Shown here in pieces: positions 18,657-26,285 of a DNA stretch of 64,000 nucleotides. Below the pieces are notes generated by a model. That model was not told the DNA's origin. It worked only from the letters and a program-made list of their open reading frames with translations, and did no database searches. Every line of letters begins with the position of its first letter. The stretch's first letter is position 1. The position numbers were made by a program, and so were the translations under genes. This stretch comes from Aquimarina pacifica (GTDB lineage Bacteria > Bacteroidota > Bacteroidia > Flavobacteriales > Flavobacteriaceae). The stretch is from positions 96,696-160,695 of the forward strand of contig NZ_JACC01000011.1 of NCBI RefSeq assembly GCF_000520955.1. The letters are read 5' to 3'.

Positions 18657-18676
18657 TATAAACAACAAACCATAGT

Positions 18677-19834
18677 ATGACGTATCTTAATATTGAAGAA
18701 GACATCCTTAAAAATAATGGTGCTTTGCATACTGCAAAAGAAATAGCCGGACAACCAAAACTATGGGAAACTATATTTGATAAAATAATTTCAGAACAAA
18801 AAGAAATAGGTTCATTTATGAACAACGTTCTTAATAGTGTTCAAAAAATTATTCTTACCGGAGCAGGAACAAGTGGCTATATAGGCTACTCAATAGAAGG
18901 GAGCTTACAGAGAAAAACGAACATTACAACTGTTTCTGTAGCTACTACTCATTTGGTATCACATCCAGAAGACTATTTTGAGCTTGATACTCCTACATTA
19001 ATGATTTCTTTTGCAAGATCAGGAAATAGTCCAGAAAGTACCGCGGCGGTTAAGCTCGCAGATATGACTACTGATACCTGTTACCACCTTATCATTACTT
19101 GTAATGCTAATGGTAACCTCGCCAAACATACATTCAAAAATAATGGATACGTATTTATCTTACCCGAAGAGGCTGATGATAAAAGTTTGGCAATGACAGG
19201 AAGTTATTCTGGAATGTTATTATCTGCTTTACTTATTAATGACATAAAAAATATAGATTCTCTAAAACCGACGATTGATCAACTCAAAAAGTATGGTACT
19301 ACTATAATCTCAGAAAAACTAGAGGCACTACGAGATATCGCAGAACTACCTTTTGATAGAGCTGTTTTTCTGGGTTCTGGCCCCCAATATGGTACCGCTA
19401 TGGAATCACATCTCAAATTGCAAGAATTAACAGATGGACTGGTAATATGTAAGCACGATTCTTATCTAGGATTTAGACATGGCCCAAAAGCGGTAGTAGA
19501 CCAAAATACCCTTATGATTTACTATCTATCTAATAAGGATGACGTATTACGCTATGAAAAAGACCTAGTACAAGGAATGGATAAAGGAAAAAAACCTTTA
19601 TTTCAATTAGCAATAGCAGAAAAAAAGATAAACGATATTTCTAAGAATATTGATATGTTAATCGTATTATCAAATGATTCTTATACCATTGACGAACCCT
19701 ATCTAGCTGTATCAAATATCACACTTGCTCAGGTATTAGGTTTTTTTAAATCATTAAACAAAAATTTACAACCAGACACCCCCTCTCTAAGCGGTGCTAT
19801 TTCGCGTGTTGTCAAAGGAGTAACAATTTACTAG
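18677..19834 (+). CDS. agaS: AgaS-like SIS-domain sugar-phosphate isomerase/deaminase
   Basis: 385 aa, the usual length for AgaS (galactosamine-6-phosphate deaminase/isomerase). There are two SIS domains: the first (about 45-215) with ILTGAGTSGYIGYSIEG and SFARSGNSPES, the second (about 225-375) with FLGSGPQYGTAMESHLKLQE and the FRHGPKAVVD catalytic loop. It converts an amino-sugar phosphate to the keto-sugar phosphate with release of ammonia; with a GatZ-like aldolase subunit in the window, a route via tagatose-6-phosphate is likely (inference). GlmS-like isomerase activity on another sugar is the alternative. It is controlled by the divergent DeoR protein. Confidence 0.88.
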   Translation: MTYLNIEEDILKNNGALHTAKEIAGQPKLWETIFDKIISEQKEIGSFMNNVLNSVQKIILTGAGTSGYIGYSIEGSLQRKTNITTVSVATTHLVSHPEDYFELDTPTLMISFARSGNSPESTAAVKLADMTTDTCYHLIITCNANGNLAKHTFKNNGYVFILPEEADDKSLAMTGSYSGMLLSALLINDIKNIDSLKPTIDQLKKYGTTIISEKLEALRDIAELPFDRAVFLGSGPQYGTAMESHLKLQELTDGLVICKHDSYLGFRHGPKAVVDQNTLMIYYLSNKDDVLRYEKDLVQGMDKGKKPLFQLAIAEKKINDISKNIDMLIVLSNDSYTIDEPYLAVSNITLAQVLGFFKSLNKNLQPDTPSLSGAISRVVKGVTIY

Positions 19835-19870
19835 TTAACCAAAAAGGTTGACATATAAATATATAATAAA

Positions 19871-19907
19871 CAGTTGTGTAAATGTATGAGTAACAAATAC
19901 ACAACTG
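19871..19907. repeat. 10-bp inverted repeat downstream of agaS
   Basis: CAGTTGTGTA (19871-19880) and TACACAACTG (19898-19907) are perfect complements around a 17-nt loop. It sits just before the terminator hairpin and may protect the 3' end of the agaS mRNA. Confidence 0.45.
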
Positions 19908-19918
19908 GCATGTGGGGC

Positions 19919-19949
19919 AAAACGACATTTTCTACAGAATGTCGTTTTT
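19919..19949 (+). terminator. Terminator of agaS
   Basis: AAAACGACATT (19919-19929), an 8-nt loop, then AATGTCGTTTT (19938-19948) followed by T and C. A strong A-stem-T hairpin. Confidence 0.8.
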
Positions 19950-20342
19950 CTTATTCTATCTAAATTCTATCTAATCTTTAGGACATACTCTATTTATCTC
20001 AAATTCTCACATTTTCTAATCATTCAAGAAATAAAAACTGTAACGGTTTTTAGAAACTTATTATATTTACTTTTCTCTATTGAATTTGAATAACAGAAAA
20101 ATGAGTCTAAGAATATATTCTCATAGGAATTACCTGCCATAACACCCCCACTGCTAAACACTTATCGCCAAACACTTGCGTTTTTTTGACAAAAAAACAT
20201 CTATTTCATTTATCTATATAAAAATACCATTCGTCTATACTAAAACCCCTTTGAACGAAAGAAAAGAAAAAACATTACTAAAAAAGAAGACCTTTATAAT
20301 TGTGAAACAACAAATTTTGACTTAACTTAATAATCTGAAAAA
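19950..20342. other. Upstream region of the H-NOX/FIST operon
   Basis: No gene. I find no clear TTTG-N19-TAnnTTTG promoter. AAACACTT occurs twice, 14 bp apart (20156-20163 and 20170-20177), which may be chance. This stretch must carry the operon's control elements. Confidence 0.4.
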
Positions 20343-20747
20343 ATGAGTTTGAACTTTTTATTAATTGACGACGACGAAATAGAACGACTAAAATTTGCAA
20401 GAGTTCTGCAAAAAAATAATTACCCCCACAGTATTGTAGAAGCCAAGAATGGTGAAGAAGCATTAGAGATATTAGCTCAAAAAGAGCAACCGGATTTGAT
20501 ATTTTTGGATTTAAACATGCCAAAAATGAACGGTTTAGAGTTCTTAAGAGAGTTAAAATCAAATGCAGATTTGCGATACATCCCTGTGATTATATTAAGC
20601 ACCTCTAACAATCATCAAGATCTTAAAGAGGCATATAAAATAGGAGCAGCAGGATATATTGTGAAACCATTAAAGTATGAAGATTATATGCATAAGATAA
20701 AATGTCTAATCGAATACTGGAGTGTTAATGAACTTCTACAAGTATAG
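20343..20747 (+). CDS. Single-domain CheY-like response regulator
   Basis: 134 aa, a receiver domain only. The acidic pocket is Asp9-Asp10-Asp11, the phosphoacceptor Asp56 (in FLDLNMP), the switch Ser86-Thr87 and the conserved Lys108 (VKPL). With no output domain, it would act by protein contact or as a phosphate shuttle or sink. It is the first gene of the seven-gene operon, 26 bp before the H-NOX gene, so it is a likely partner of one of the two kinases here. Confidence 0.9.
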   Translation: MSLNFLLIDDDEIERLKFARVLQKNNYPHSIVEAKNGEEALEILAQKEQPDLIFLDLNMPKMNGLEFLRELKSNADLRYIPVIILSTSNNHQDLKEAYKIGAAGYIVKPLKYEDYMHKIKCLIEYWSVNELLQV

Positions 20748-20773
20748 CTACTTAACTTATAGAATGTATACTT

Positions 20774-21319
20774 ATGAAAGGAATAGTGTTTACAGAATTT
20801 TTAGAACTAGTCGAAGACAAATTTGGACTCGAAGTAGTTGACAAAATCATACAACAATCCAATCTTTCGTCTCAAGGTGCCTATACAGCAATTGGTACGT
20901 ATGATTTTTCTGAAATGTTAAGCCTTCTTACCCATCTTAGTGAACACACTAAAATAAGTATTGATGACCTTCTTCTTACCTATGGGGAGCACTTTTTTGC
21001 AATTCTAGCCAATAGCTACCCAAGCTTAATCAATACATATACTGATCCTATAGAACTTTTATCATCTATAGAAAATCATATTCACGTCGAAGTTCAAAAA
21101 ATATATCCTAAAGCCGAATTACCCACTTTTGAGATAACAGAAAAATCTAATTCTAAGCTTGTTATGATCTACAAGTCAAGTAGAGCCATGTATAGTTTTG
21201 GATTAGGATTAATGCGCAAAACTTTTGAGCATTTTAATACCAAAGCACACATCAATTTTGAAAAACTTACCCCTACCGGAACCGAAGTAAAATTTAGTAT
21301 CGTGGTAACAAATGAGTAG
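20774..21319 (+). CDS. H-NOX heme nitric-oxide/oxygen-binding sensor
   Basis: 181 aa, the standard stand-alone H-NOX length. It opens MKGIVFTEFLELVEDKFG as most bacterial H-NOX proteins do. The heme-ligand His lies in NHIHVEV (His104 by alignment to characterised bacterial sequences) before KIYPKAELPTF, and the heme-propionate motif Y-x-S-x-R is present as Tyr133-Ser135-Arg137. The protein binds NO, and in some lineages O2, through ferrous heme, and typically inhibits or tunes the kinase encoded next to it. The kinase gene overlaps it by 8 bp. I see no distal-pocket Tyr that would argue for O2 binding, but a structure-based alignment is required to confirm this. Confidence 0.93.
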   Translation: MKGIVFTEFLELVEDKFGLEVVDKIIQQSNLSSQGAYTAIGTYDFSEMLSLLTHLSEHTKISIDDLLLTYGEHFFAILANSYPSLINTYTDPIELLSSIENHIHVEVQKIYPKAELPTFEITEKSNSKLVMIYKSSRAMYSFGLGLMRKTFEHFNTKAHINFEKLTPTGTEVKFSIVVTNE

Positions 21320-22907
21320 TGATGATATTCTTATATTAAAACGAGCGCTCGTAAGAGAAAAAACCGCTCGAAAACAAGCCGAAAAAATTCTTGAAGATAA
21401 ATCAAGAGAATTATTTCTACTTACTCATGAACTTAAAGGTGCCAACGAAAAGCTACAAGACCTTATTGGTAAAAAAGAACTAGAGCTACAAGGAGTATTT
21501 GATAATTTGGTAGATGCCTATGTACTTATTGATGTGTATGGTAATATTCTAGAAATGAATAATGCTGCCAAAATACTTTTTGGATATGATATTACTGAAG
21601 AAAAAATTAACGTTATGTCTCTGGTTTACAAAGAAGATTACCAATACGCCATGACATCATTTCAGCAATTGGTATCAGAAGGTTCATTCACAGACTATCA
21701 AGCTAGAGTATACACCAAAAATAATGGCGTAAGAACAGTGCATATTAATGCTAGTCTTATTAAGGATAAAAAAAATAACTCGATAAGAGCTCAGGGAATT
21801 ATTCGAGATATTACCGAAGAGCTAGAACAAAAACAGATATTCGAGGAGCAAAAAAAACAACTATCAGCTATTGTAGAAAACTCTTCCTTAGGCATTGCAT
21901 TGACCCAACAGGATAAAATACTACAATGCAACAAAGCTTTTCAAGATCTTTTAGGGTACACCCAAGAAGAACTGTTATCAAAAGAAATTAAAGATGTCTC
22001 TTTGGCTATTCACAATGGTTCTCCGGCCGAATTTCTACAAAAAATGGAAAAAGGTGAAATAGATACCTTTTCTATGAATCAAAAATATATAAGGCAAGAT
22101 CAATCAGCATTTTGGGCTAAGACAAATGTCGCAGCGGTTCGCAACCCAAATGGGTCTATAAAATACCAAGTGACTCTTGTAGAAGATATTACTGAACAAT
22201 TAGAGTTTGAAAAACAAAGAGAAAAATTCGTCAAGGACCTCGAAAAAACGAATAATGAACTCAAAGATTACGCCCATATCGTTTCTCATGACTTAAAATC
22301 TCCTCTTCGTAATATTAATGCTTTGGTAAATTGGATTAAAGAAGACTATGGTGATGTCCTTAATACAAAAGGATTGAATCATTTCTCTATGATAGAAACA
22401 ACATTAGAAAAAATGGAAACTCTAATAAATGATATTTTAAGTTATTCGAGCGCAGGAGATAAAGATAATCTAAATACCAAAAAAATAGACCTCAACTCTT
22501 TGGTCAATGATATTAAAAACATTGTGTTGATTCCTAAAACAACTTCGGTGAACGTTCTCAAAAAGTTACCCGTAATAAAGGGAGATGTAACAAGAATCCA
22601 ACAACTTTTTCAAAACCTTATAGGTAACGCTGTAATCTATATGGACAAAGAAAATGGAAAAGTAGAAATTGATTACCAAGACAAGAATACCCATCATCTT
22701 TTTATCATTAGGGACAATGGTATTGGGATCAAAGAAGAATATCACAATAAAATATTCAAAATGTTTCAGTCTGTCGGAGATAACGAAAATTCTACTGGTG
22801 TCGGACTTGCCATTGTCAAAAAAGTCGTCGAGCTATATGACGGAGAAATTTGGCTCGAAAGTACTCTAGGCATTGGCTCCACATTTTATTTTACACTAAA
22901 AAAATAA
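21312..22907 (+). CDS. PAS-PAS sensor histidine kinase partnered with H-NOX
   Basis: 531 aa and soluble. An N-terminal coiled coil (about 5-55, with KTARKQAEKILEDKSREL) precedes two PAS domains (about 58-175 and 182-297), a HisKA helix pair with His326 in VSHDLKSPLRNINALVNW, and a HATPase domain (FQNLIGNAV, DNGIGI, GVGLAIVKKVVELY). No transmembrane helix is seen, consistent with a cytosolic partner of H-NOX. Its start overlaps the H-NOX stop by 8 bp. The HisKA helix is almost the same as in the second kinase of the operon (24048-25100), which suggests shared phosphorelay partners. Confidence 0.93.
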   Translation: MSSDDILILKRALVREKTARKQAEKILEDKSRELFLLTHELKGANEKLQDLIGKKELELQGVFDNLVDAYVLIDVYGNILEMNNAAKILFGYDITEEKINVMSLVYKEDYQYAMTSFQQLVSEGSFTDYQARVYTKNNGVRTVHINASLIKDKKNNSIRAQGIIRDITEELEQKQIFEEQKKQLSAIVENSSLGIALTQQDKILQCNKAFQDLLGYTQEELLSKEIKDVSLAIHNGSPAEFLQKMEKGEIDTFSMNQKYIRQDQSAFWAKTNVAAVRNPNGSIKYQVTLVEDITEQLEFEKQREKFVKDLEKTNNELKDYAHIVSHDLKSPLRNINALVNWIKEDYGDVLNTKGLNHFSMIETTLEKMETLINDILSYSSAGDKDNLNTKKIDLNSLVNDIKNIVLIPKTTSVNVLKKLPVIKGDVTRIQQLFQNLIGNAVIYMDKENGKVEIDYQDKNTHHLFIIRDNGIGIKEEYHNKIFKMFQSVGDNENSTGVGLAIVKKVVELYDGEIWLESTLGIGSTFYFTLKK

Positions 22908-22912
22908 ACCTT

Positions 22913-24046
22913 ATGAGATTTCAGCAATTCGAAAAGAAAAAAAATAAAAATTGGACCGCTCTGCAAGCTAATCATCTAACTCTTAAGAAACCACTCGTGT
23001 TGGTTTTTGGAAACCGATATGCTTTAGAAAACACAAATGTCTATGAAGAGGTAAAAGAACTTTTTCCTGACGGAGAAATTATTTTTGGCTCTACGGCTGG
23101 CGAAATTATCGGAGCACAAGTTCTAGATGACTCATTAACTCTTACTGCAATTGAGTTTGAAAAAAGTACCTACACTGTTTTTAGAGAAAATAGTTTTGAT
23201 AATAATAAAGATGCCATACAATTAGGAAAAGCCTTAATCCGAAAAGTCCCCAAAGAAGGTTTAAAACACATTTTTATTATTTCTGAAGGAAGTTTTATTA
23301 ACGGATCGGCATTAATAGAAGGCTTAGAAACTATGACTTCTAATGTAGCCATTACAGGAGGATTGTGTGGTGATGATGCTAGATTCGAAAAAACAATATC
23401 AGGATATAATGAGAACCCAAAAGAAGGAGAAGTGATATTAATTGCCTTTTACGGAGCATCATTAGAAATAAGTTACGCTCAATATGGAGGGTGGACCCCT
23501 TTTGGTCCAGAGCGAATTATTACAAAATCTGATCAAAATATATTGTATGAATTAGATAACCAACCCGCATTAGATCTATACAAGAAATATCTCGGTGACA
23601 AAGCTGCCGAACTCCCAAAATCGGCTTTGCTCTATCCTCTAAGTGTAAAAACTAAAAATAAGAAAGAATCAATCGTACGAACAATTCTGACCATCGATGA
23701 AGAATCAAATGCGATGATACTTGCAGGAGATGTTCCCGAAGGATCTATCGTACAACTTATGATGGCTAATATTGACCATATTGTAGATGGAGCATTGCAT
23801 GCTGCAGAAATAGGAATGAAAAATCGAATCCACAAACCAGAACTAGCACTCTTAATTAGCTGTATTGGGCGCAAATTAGTGCTTGATCAACGTGTCGAAG
23901 AAGAAATAGAAGAGGTTATCGAAGCAATTGGATCACAAGCCACTGTAAGCGGATTTTATTCGTATGGAGAACTAGCTCCTTTTGCAGGAAATCAAAGTTG
24001 CGAATTACATAACCAAACAATGACATTAACTTTATTTAGTGAATAA
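22913..24046 (+). CDS. FIST-domain sensor protein (NosP-like fold)
   Basis: 378 aa from the ATG at 22913, 5 bp after the kinase stop; an earlier in-frame ATG at 22850 lies inside the kinase gene and is less likely. The FIST N domain (about 15-215) includes FPDGEIIFGSTAGEI and ITGGLCGDDA; the FIST C domain (about 220-360) includes ALDLYKKYLG, and the protein ends with FYSYGEL and a Cys-Glu-Leu-His near the terminus, as in the family. FIST proteins are ligand sensors; the NosP subgroup binds heme and nitric oxide and signals through a neighbouring kinase. Whether this copy binds heme cannot be told from sequence alone. Confidence 0.88.
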   Translation: MRFQQFEKKKNKNWTALQANHLTLKKPLVLVFGNRYALENTNVYEEVKELFPDGEIIFGSTAGEIIGAQVLDDSLTLTAIEFEKSTYTVFRENSFDNNKDAIQLGKALIRKVPKEGLKHIFIISEGSFINGSALIEGLETMTSNVAITGGLCGDDARFEKTISGYNENPKEGEVILIAFYGASLEISYAQYGGWTPFGPERIITKSDQNILYELDNQPALDLYKKYLGDKAAELPKSALLYPLSVKTKNKKESIVRTILTIDEESNAMILAGDVPEGSIVQLMMANIDHIVDGALHAAEIGMKNRIHKPELALLISCIGRKLVLDQRVEEEIEEVIEAIGSQATVSGFYSYGELAPFAGNQSCELHNQTMTLTLFSE

Positions 24047-24047
24047 A

Positions 24048-25100
24048 ATGCATTCATTATTAGCACGACAAATCAGAAAATTTTTGACTCCACAAGCTCA
24101 AGAGTCTCAAAAAATAGAAAAATTTCTTCATGCTATTGATAGATCGTACCACAATTTTGAAGAACAGTTTGGTATGCTTCAACGAGCTATGGACCTAAGC
24201 TCTAATGAGTTATTCGAAGCAAATCAAAAACTACAACAAGAAGCCGAACAACAAAAAAAAGTAATTGCCCGATTAACAGATGCTACAAAAACATTACAAA
24301 CGATAACCATCAAAAATCAACAAGGCAATAAACATGGTTCTGAGCTTAGTGGTATAGAGCTAGCTGTTATGATCGAAGAACAAGCATATCAAATTTCTGA
24401 AGCAGAAAAACAACGAGAATTACTTTTACAAGATTTAGAAAAAAGTAATAAAGAACTTAATGACTATGCACATGTTGTTTCTCACGATCTTAAATCTCCT
24501 TTGAGAAGCATTAATACTCTTATTAACTGGATTAAAGAAGATAGTGAGCGATTAGAACCTACGGTAAAAACAAATCTAGATATGATTGATCAAAATATCG
24601 AAAAAATGGATAATTTGATTAGTGGTATTTTAGAATATTCAGTAATCGATGATAAATCAAGAAATCTCGAATCCGAAATTGACCTTAATCAAGTAGTTAA
24701 TGACATCATACGATTATTACAAATCTCTGATCATATTACTATAACTTCAGATATCTCACTACCAATCATATATGCAGACCCCGCAAGAATTAAACAAATA
24801 TTTCAAAATTTGCTTAATAATGCAGTGAATGCAATAGATAAAAGAAAAGGAGAAATTATAATTCTTTTTGAAGACAAAGAAGATTTCTGGCAATTTGGAG
24901 TCAAAGACAACGGAAAAGGAATTTCTAAAAAATACCACGACAAGATATTTCAGATGTTTCAGACCTTGGATACAGAAAAAAAATCAACGGGTATTGGTTT
25001 GTCCATTGTAAAAAAAATAGTGGAGTTTTATCATGGTACCATTTGGATCGAATCCCAAGAAGGAATAGGGACCACCTTTTATTTCACATTAAAAAAATAA
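24048..25100 (+). CDS. Sensor histidine kinase partnered with the FIST protein
   Basis: 350 aa from the ATG at 24048, one base after the FIST stop; a GTG nine bases upstream is the alternative. A coiled-coil N-terminal region (about 1-120, beginning MHSLLARQIRKFL) has no recognisable sensor domain, as expected if input comes from a separate FIST protein. HisKA follows with His146 in VSHDLKSPLRSINTLINW, then HATPase (FQNLLNNAV, DNGKGI, GIGLSIVKKIVEFYHG). Both kinases end in the same TTFYFTLKK type of tail. The Hpt gene starts 3 bp downstream. Confidence 0.92.
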   Translation: MHSLLARQIRKFLTPQAQESQKIEKFLHAIDRSYHNFEEQFGMLQRAMDLSSNELFEANQKLQQEAEQQKKVIARLTDATKTLQTITIKNQQGNKHGSELSGIELAVMIEEQAYQISEAEKQRELLLQDLEKSNKELNDYAHVVSHDLKSPLRSINTLINWIKEDSERLEPTVKTNLDMIDQNIEKMDNLISGILEYSVIDDKSRNLESEIDLNQVVNDIIRLLQISDHITITSDISLPIIYADPARIKQIFQNLLNNAVNAIDKRKGEIIILFEDKEDFWQFGVKDNGKGISKKYHDKIFQMFQTLDTEKKSTGIGLSIVKKIVEFYHGTIWIESQEGIGTTFYFTLKK

Positions 25101-25103
25101 AAC

Positions 25104-25424
25104 ATGAACGAAATCCCTAATCTAAATTATATCAAAGAATTAGCAGGTGACTCTGAAGCCTTTAAAGAAAAAATAATTGGTATTATCAAAAGAGAATTCC
25201 CCGAGGAAAAAAAAGAATTTTTACAAAATTATACAGCACAAAATCTTGGCAAGTCAGCAGAGAATGTGCACAAATTAAAACACAAAATAGGAATGTTTGG
25301 TTTCGAAGATGGATATCAAACTGCTATTGACTTTGAAGAAGAACTAAAAAAAAAGAATACTTCTTTATATCCAAAATTTATGTTAATTTTAGAATCTATA
25401 GAGCATTTTCTTGAAACCCTTTAA
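25104..25424 (+). CDS. Hpt phosphotransfer protein
   Basis: 106 aa. A four-helix Hpt with the phosphorylatable His56 in VHKLKHKIGMFG, matching H-x-LK-x3-G. It is a stand-alone shuttle between kinases/receivers and a final response regulator. It lies between the second kinase (3 bp) and the LytTR regulator (12 bp). The second His (His60) in the place of the usual Gly is unusual. Neither kinase carries its own receiver domain, so phosphate probably passes by way of the single-domain receiver at 20343 (inference). Confidence 0.82.
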   Translation: MNEIPNLNYIKELAGDSEAFKEKIIGIIKREFPEEKKEFLQNYTAQNLGKSAENVHKLKHKIGMFGFEDGYQTAIDFEEELKKKNTSLYPKFMLILESIEHFLETL

Positions 25425-25436
25425 AACGAAACTTGT

Positions 25437-26162
25437 ATGAATTGCATTATAATTGATGATGAAGAGACCGCAAGAGTTATTACACAACAACTTTGCTCAC
25501 AAGTTGATGAGCTTAATGTTATAGAAGATTTTCCTAATGCAATGCAGGCTATCAAATTTTTGAATAAAGAGGAAGTAGATTTAATATTTCTAGATATTCA
25601 CATGCCTGATTTTACCGGGTTTGATTTTATTGATACCCTCAAAAACCCTCCTAAAATCATACTTACCACATCTGACAAAAATTTTGCTCTAGAAGCTTTT
25701 GAATATGAGTGTATAGTAGATTACCTAGTAAAACCAATTACACTACCTAGATTTATTAAAGCTATTCAAAAAGCTGAAAGCGCCCAGACTGCACCTACCT
25801 CAGAAACAGTCAAAGAAAATGATATAGAATCCTCTTCTAATAGTACAGAACAAAAAGAATTATATATTAATATCGACCGCCGACTTATCAAAATTAATAT
25901 CCCAACTATCAATATGATCGAGGCAAAGGGAGATTATATACTTATAAAAACAGAAAGTCAAAATTATACTGTACATTCTACACTAAAAAAAATAGAAGAA
26001 AAATTACCTGATGACCTTTTTCTAAAAGTACATAGATCCTATATCATTAACATAAAGAAAATCATAGACATAGAGGACAATAGTGTGCTTATTGCCAAAG
26101 ATGTAATCCCAGTAAGTAGATCAAATCGACCCGAATTAATGAAACGCCTCAATATGCTATAA
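25437..26162 (+). CDS. LytTR-family response regulator
   Basis: 241 aa. A receiver (about 1-120; Asp7-Asp8, phosphoacceptor Asp53 in FLDIHMP, Lys in VKPI) is joined by a Ser/Glu-rich linker to a LytTR DNA-binding domain (about 142-240, with YINIDRRLIKI, IEAKGDYILI and FLKVHRSYIIN). It is the transcriptional output of the operon. LytTR proteins bind two 9-bp direct repeats spaced about 21 bp start to start. I see no such pair in the 123 bp before the next gene, but a near-perfect pair exists at 57550-57581. Confidence 0.93.
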   Translation: MNCIIIDDEETARVITQQLCSQVDELNVIEDFPNAMQAIKFLNKEEVDLIFLDIHMPDFTGFDFIDTLKNPPKIILTTSDKNFALEAFEYECIVDYLVKPITLPRFIKAIQKAESAQTAPTSETVKENDIESSSNSTEQKELYINIDRRLIKINIPTINMIEAKGDYILIKTESQNYTVHSTLKKIEEKLPDDLFLKVHRSYIINIKKIIDIEDNSVLIAKDVIPVSRSNRPELMKRLNML

Positions 26163-26238
26163 ATATTTATCTGAGCATAAAACCCACTCACCTATATTAA
26201 TATACTACTGATCGAATAAAGGCCTTACCTAGCACTTC

Positions 26239-26280
26239 TATAGATTAATTTTAAGTATCTGAAAAACTTAATAATCTATA
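26239..26280. repeat. Imperfect inverted repeat in the leader of the DUF4114 gene
   Basis: TATAGATTA...TTAAG (26239-26255) is complementary to CTTAATAATCTATA (26267-26280) with a 3-nt insertion. The right arm ends 6 bp before the ATG at 26286, so a folded leader could mask the start, or the repeat could be an operator. Confidence 0.4.
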
Positions 26281-26285
26281 ACGCT

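Noticed and set aside
20156..20177. AAACACTT repeated 14 bp apart upstream of the H-NOX operon as a binding site
   Set aside because: An 8-bp AT-rich word with no known regulator match and no promoter in register; it could be chance.
26163..26285. LytTR operator before the DUF4114 gene
   Set aside because: No pair of GTT-containing 9-mers at a 21-bp period was found on either strand.
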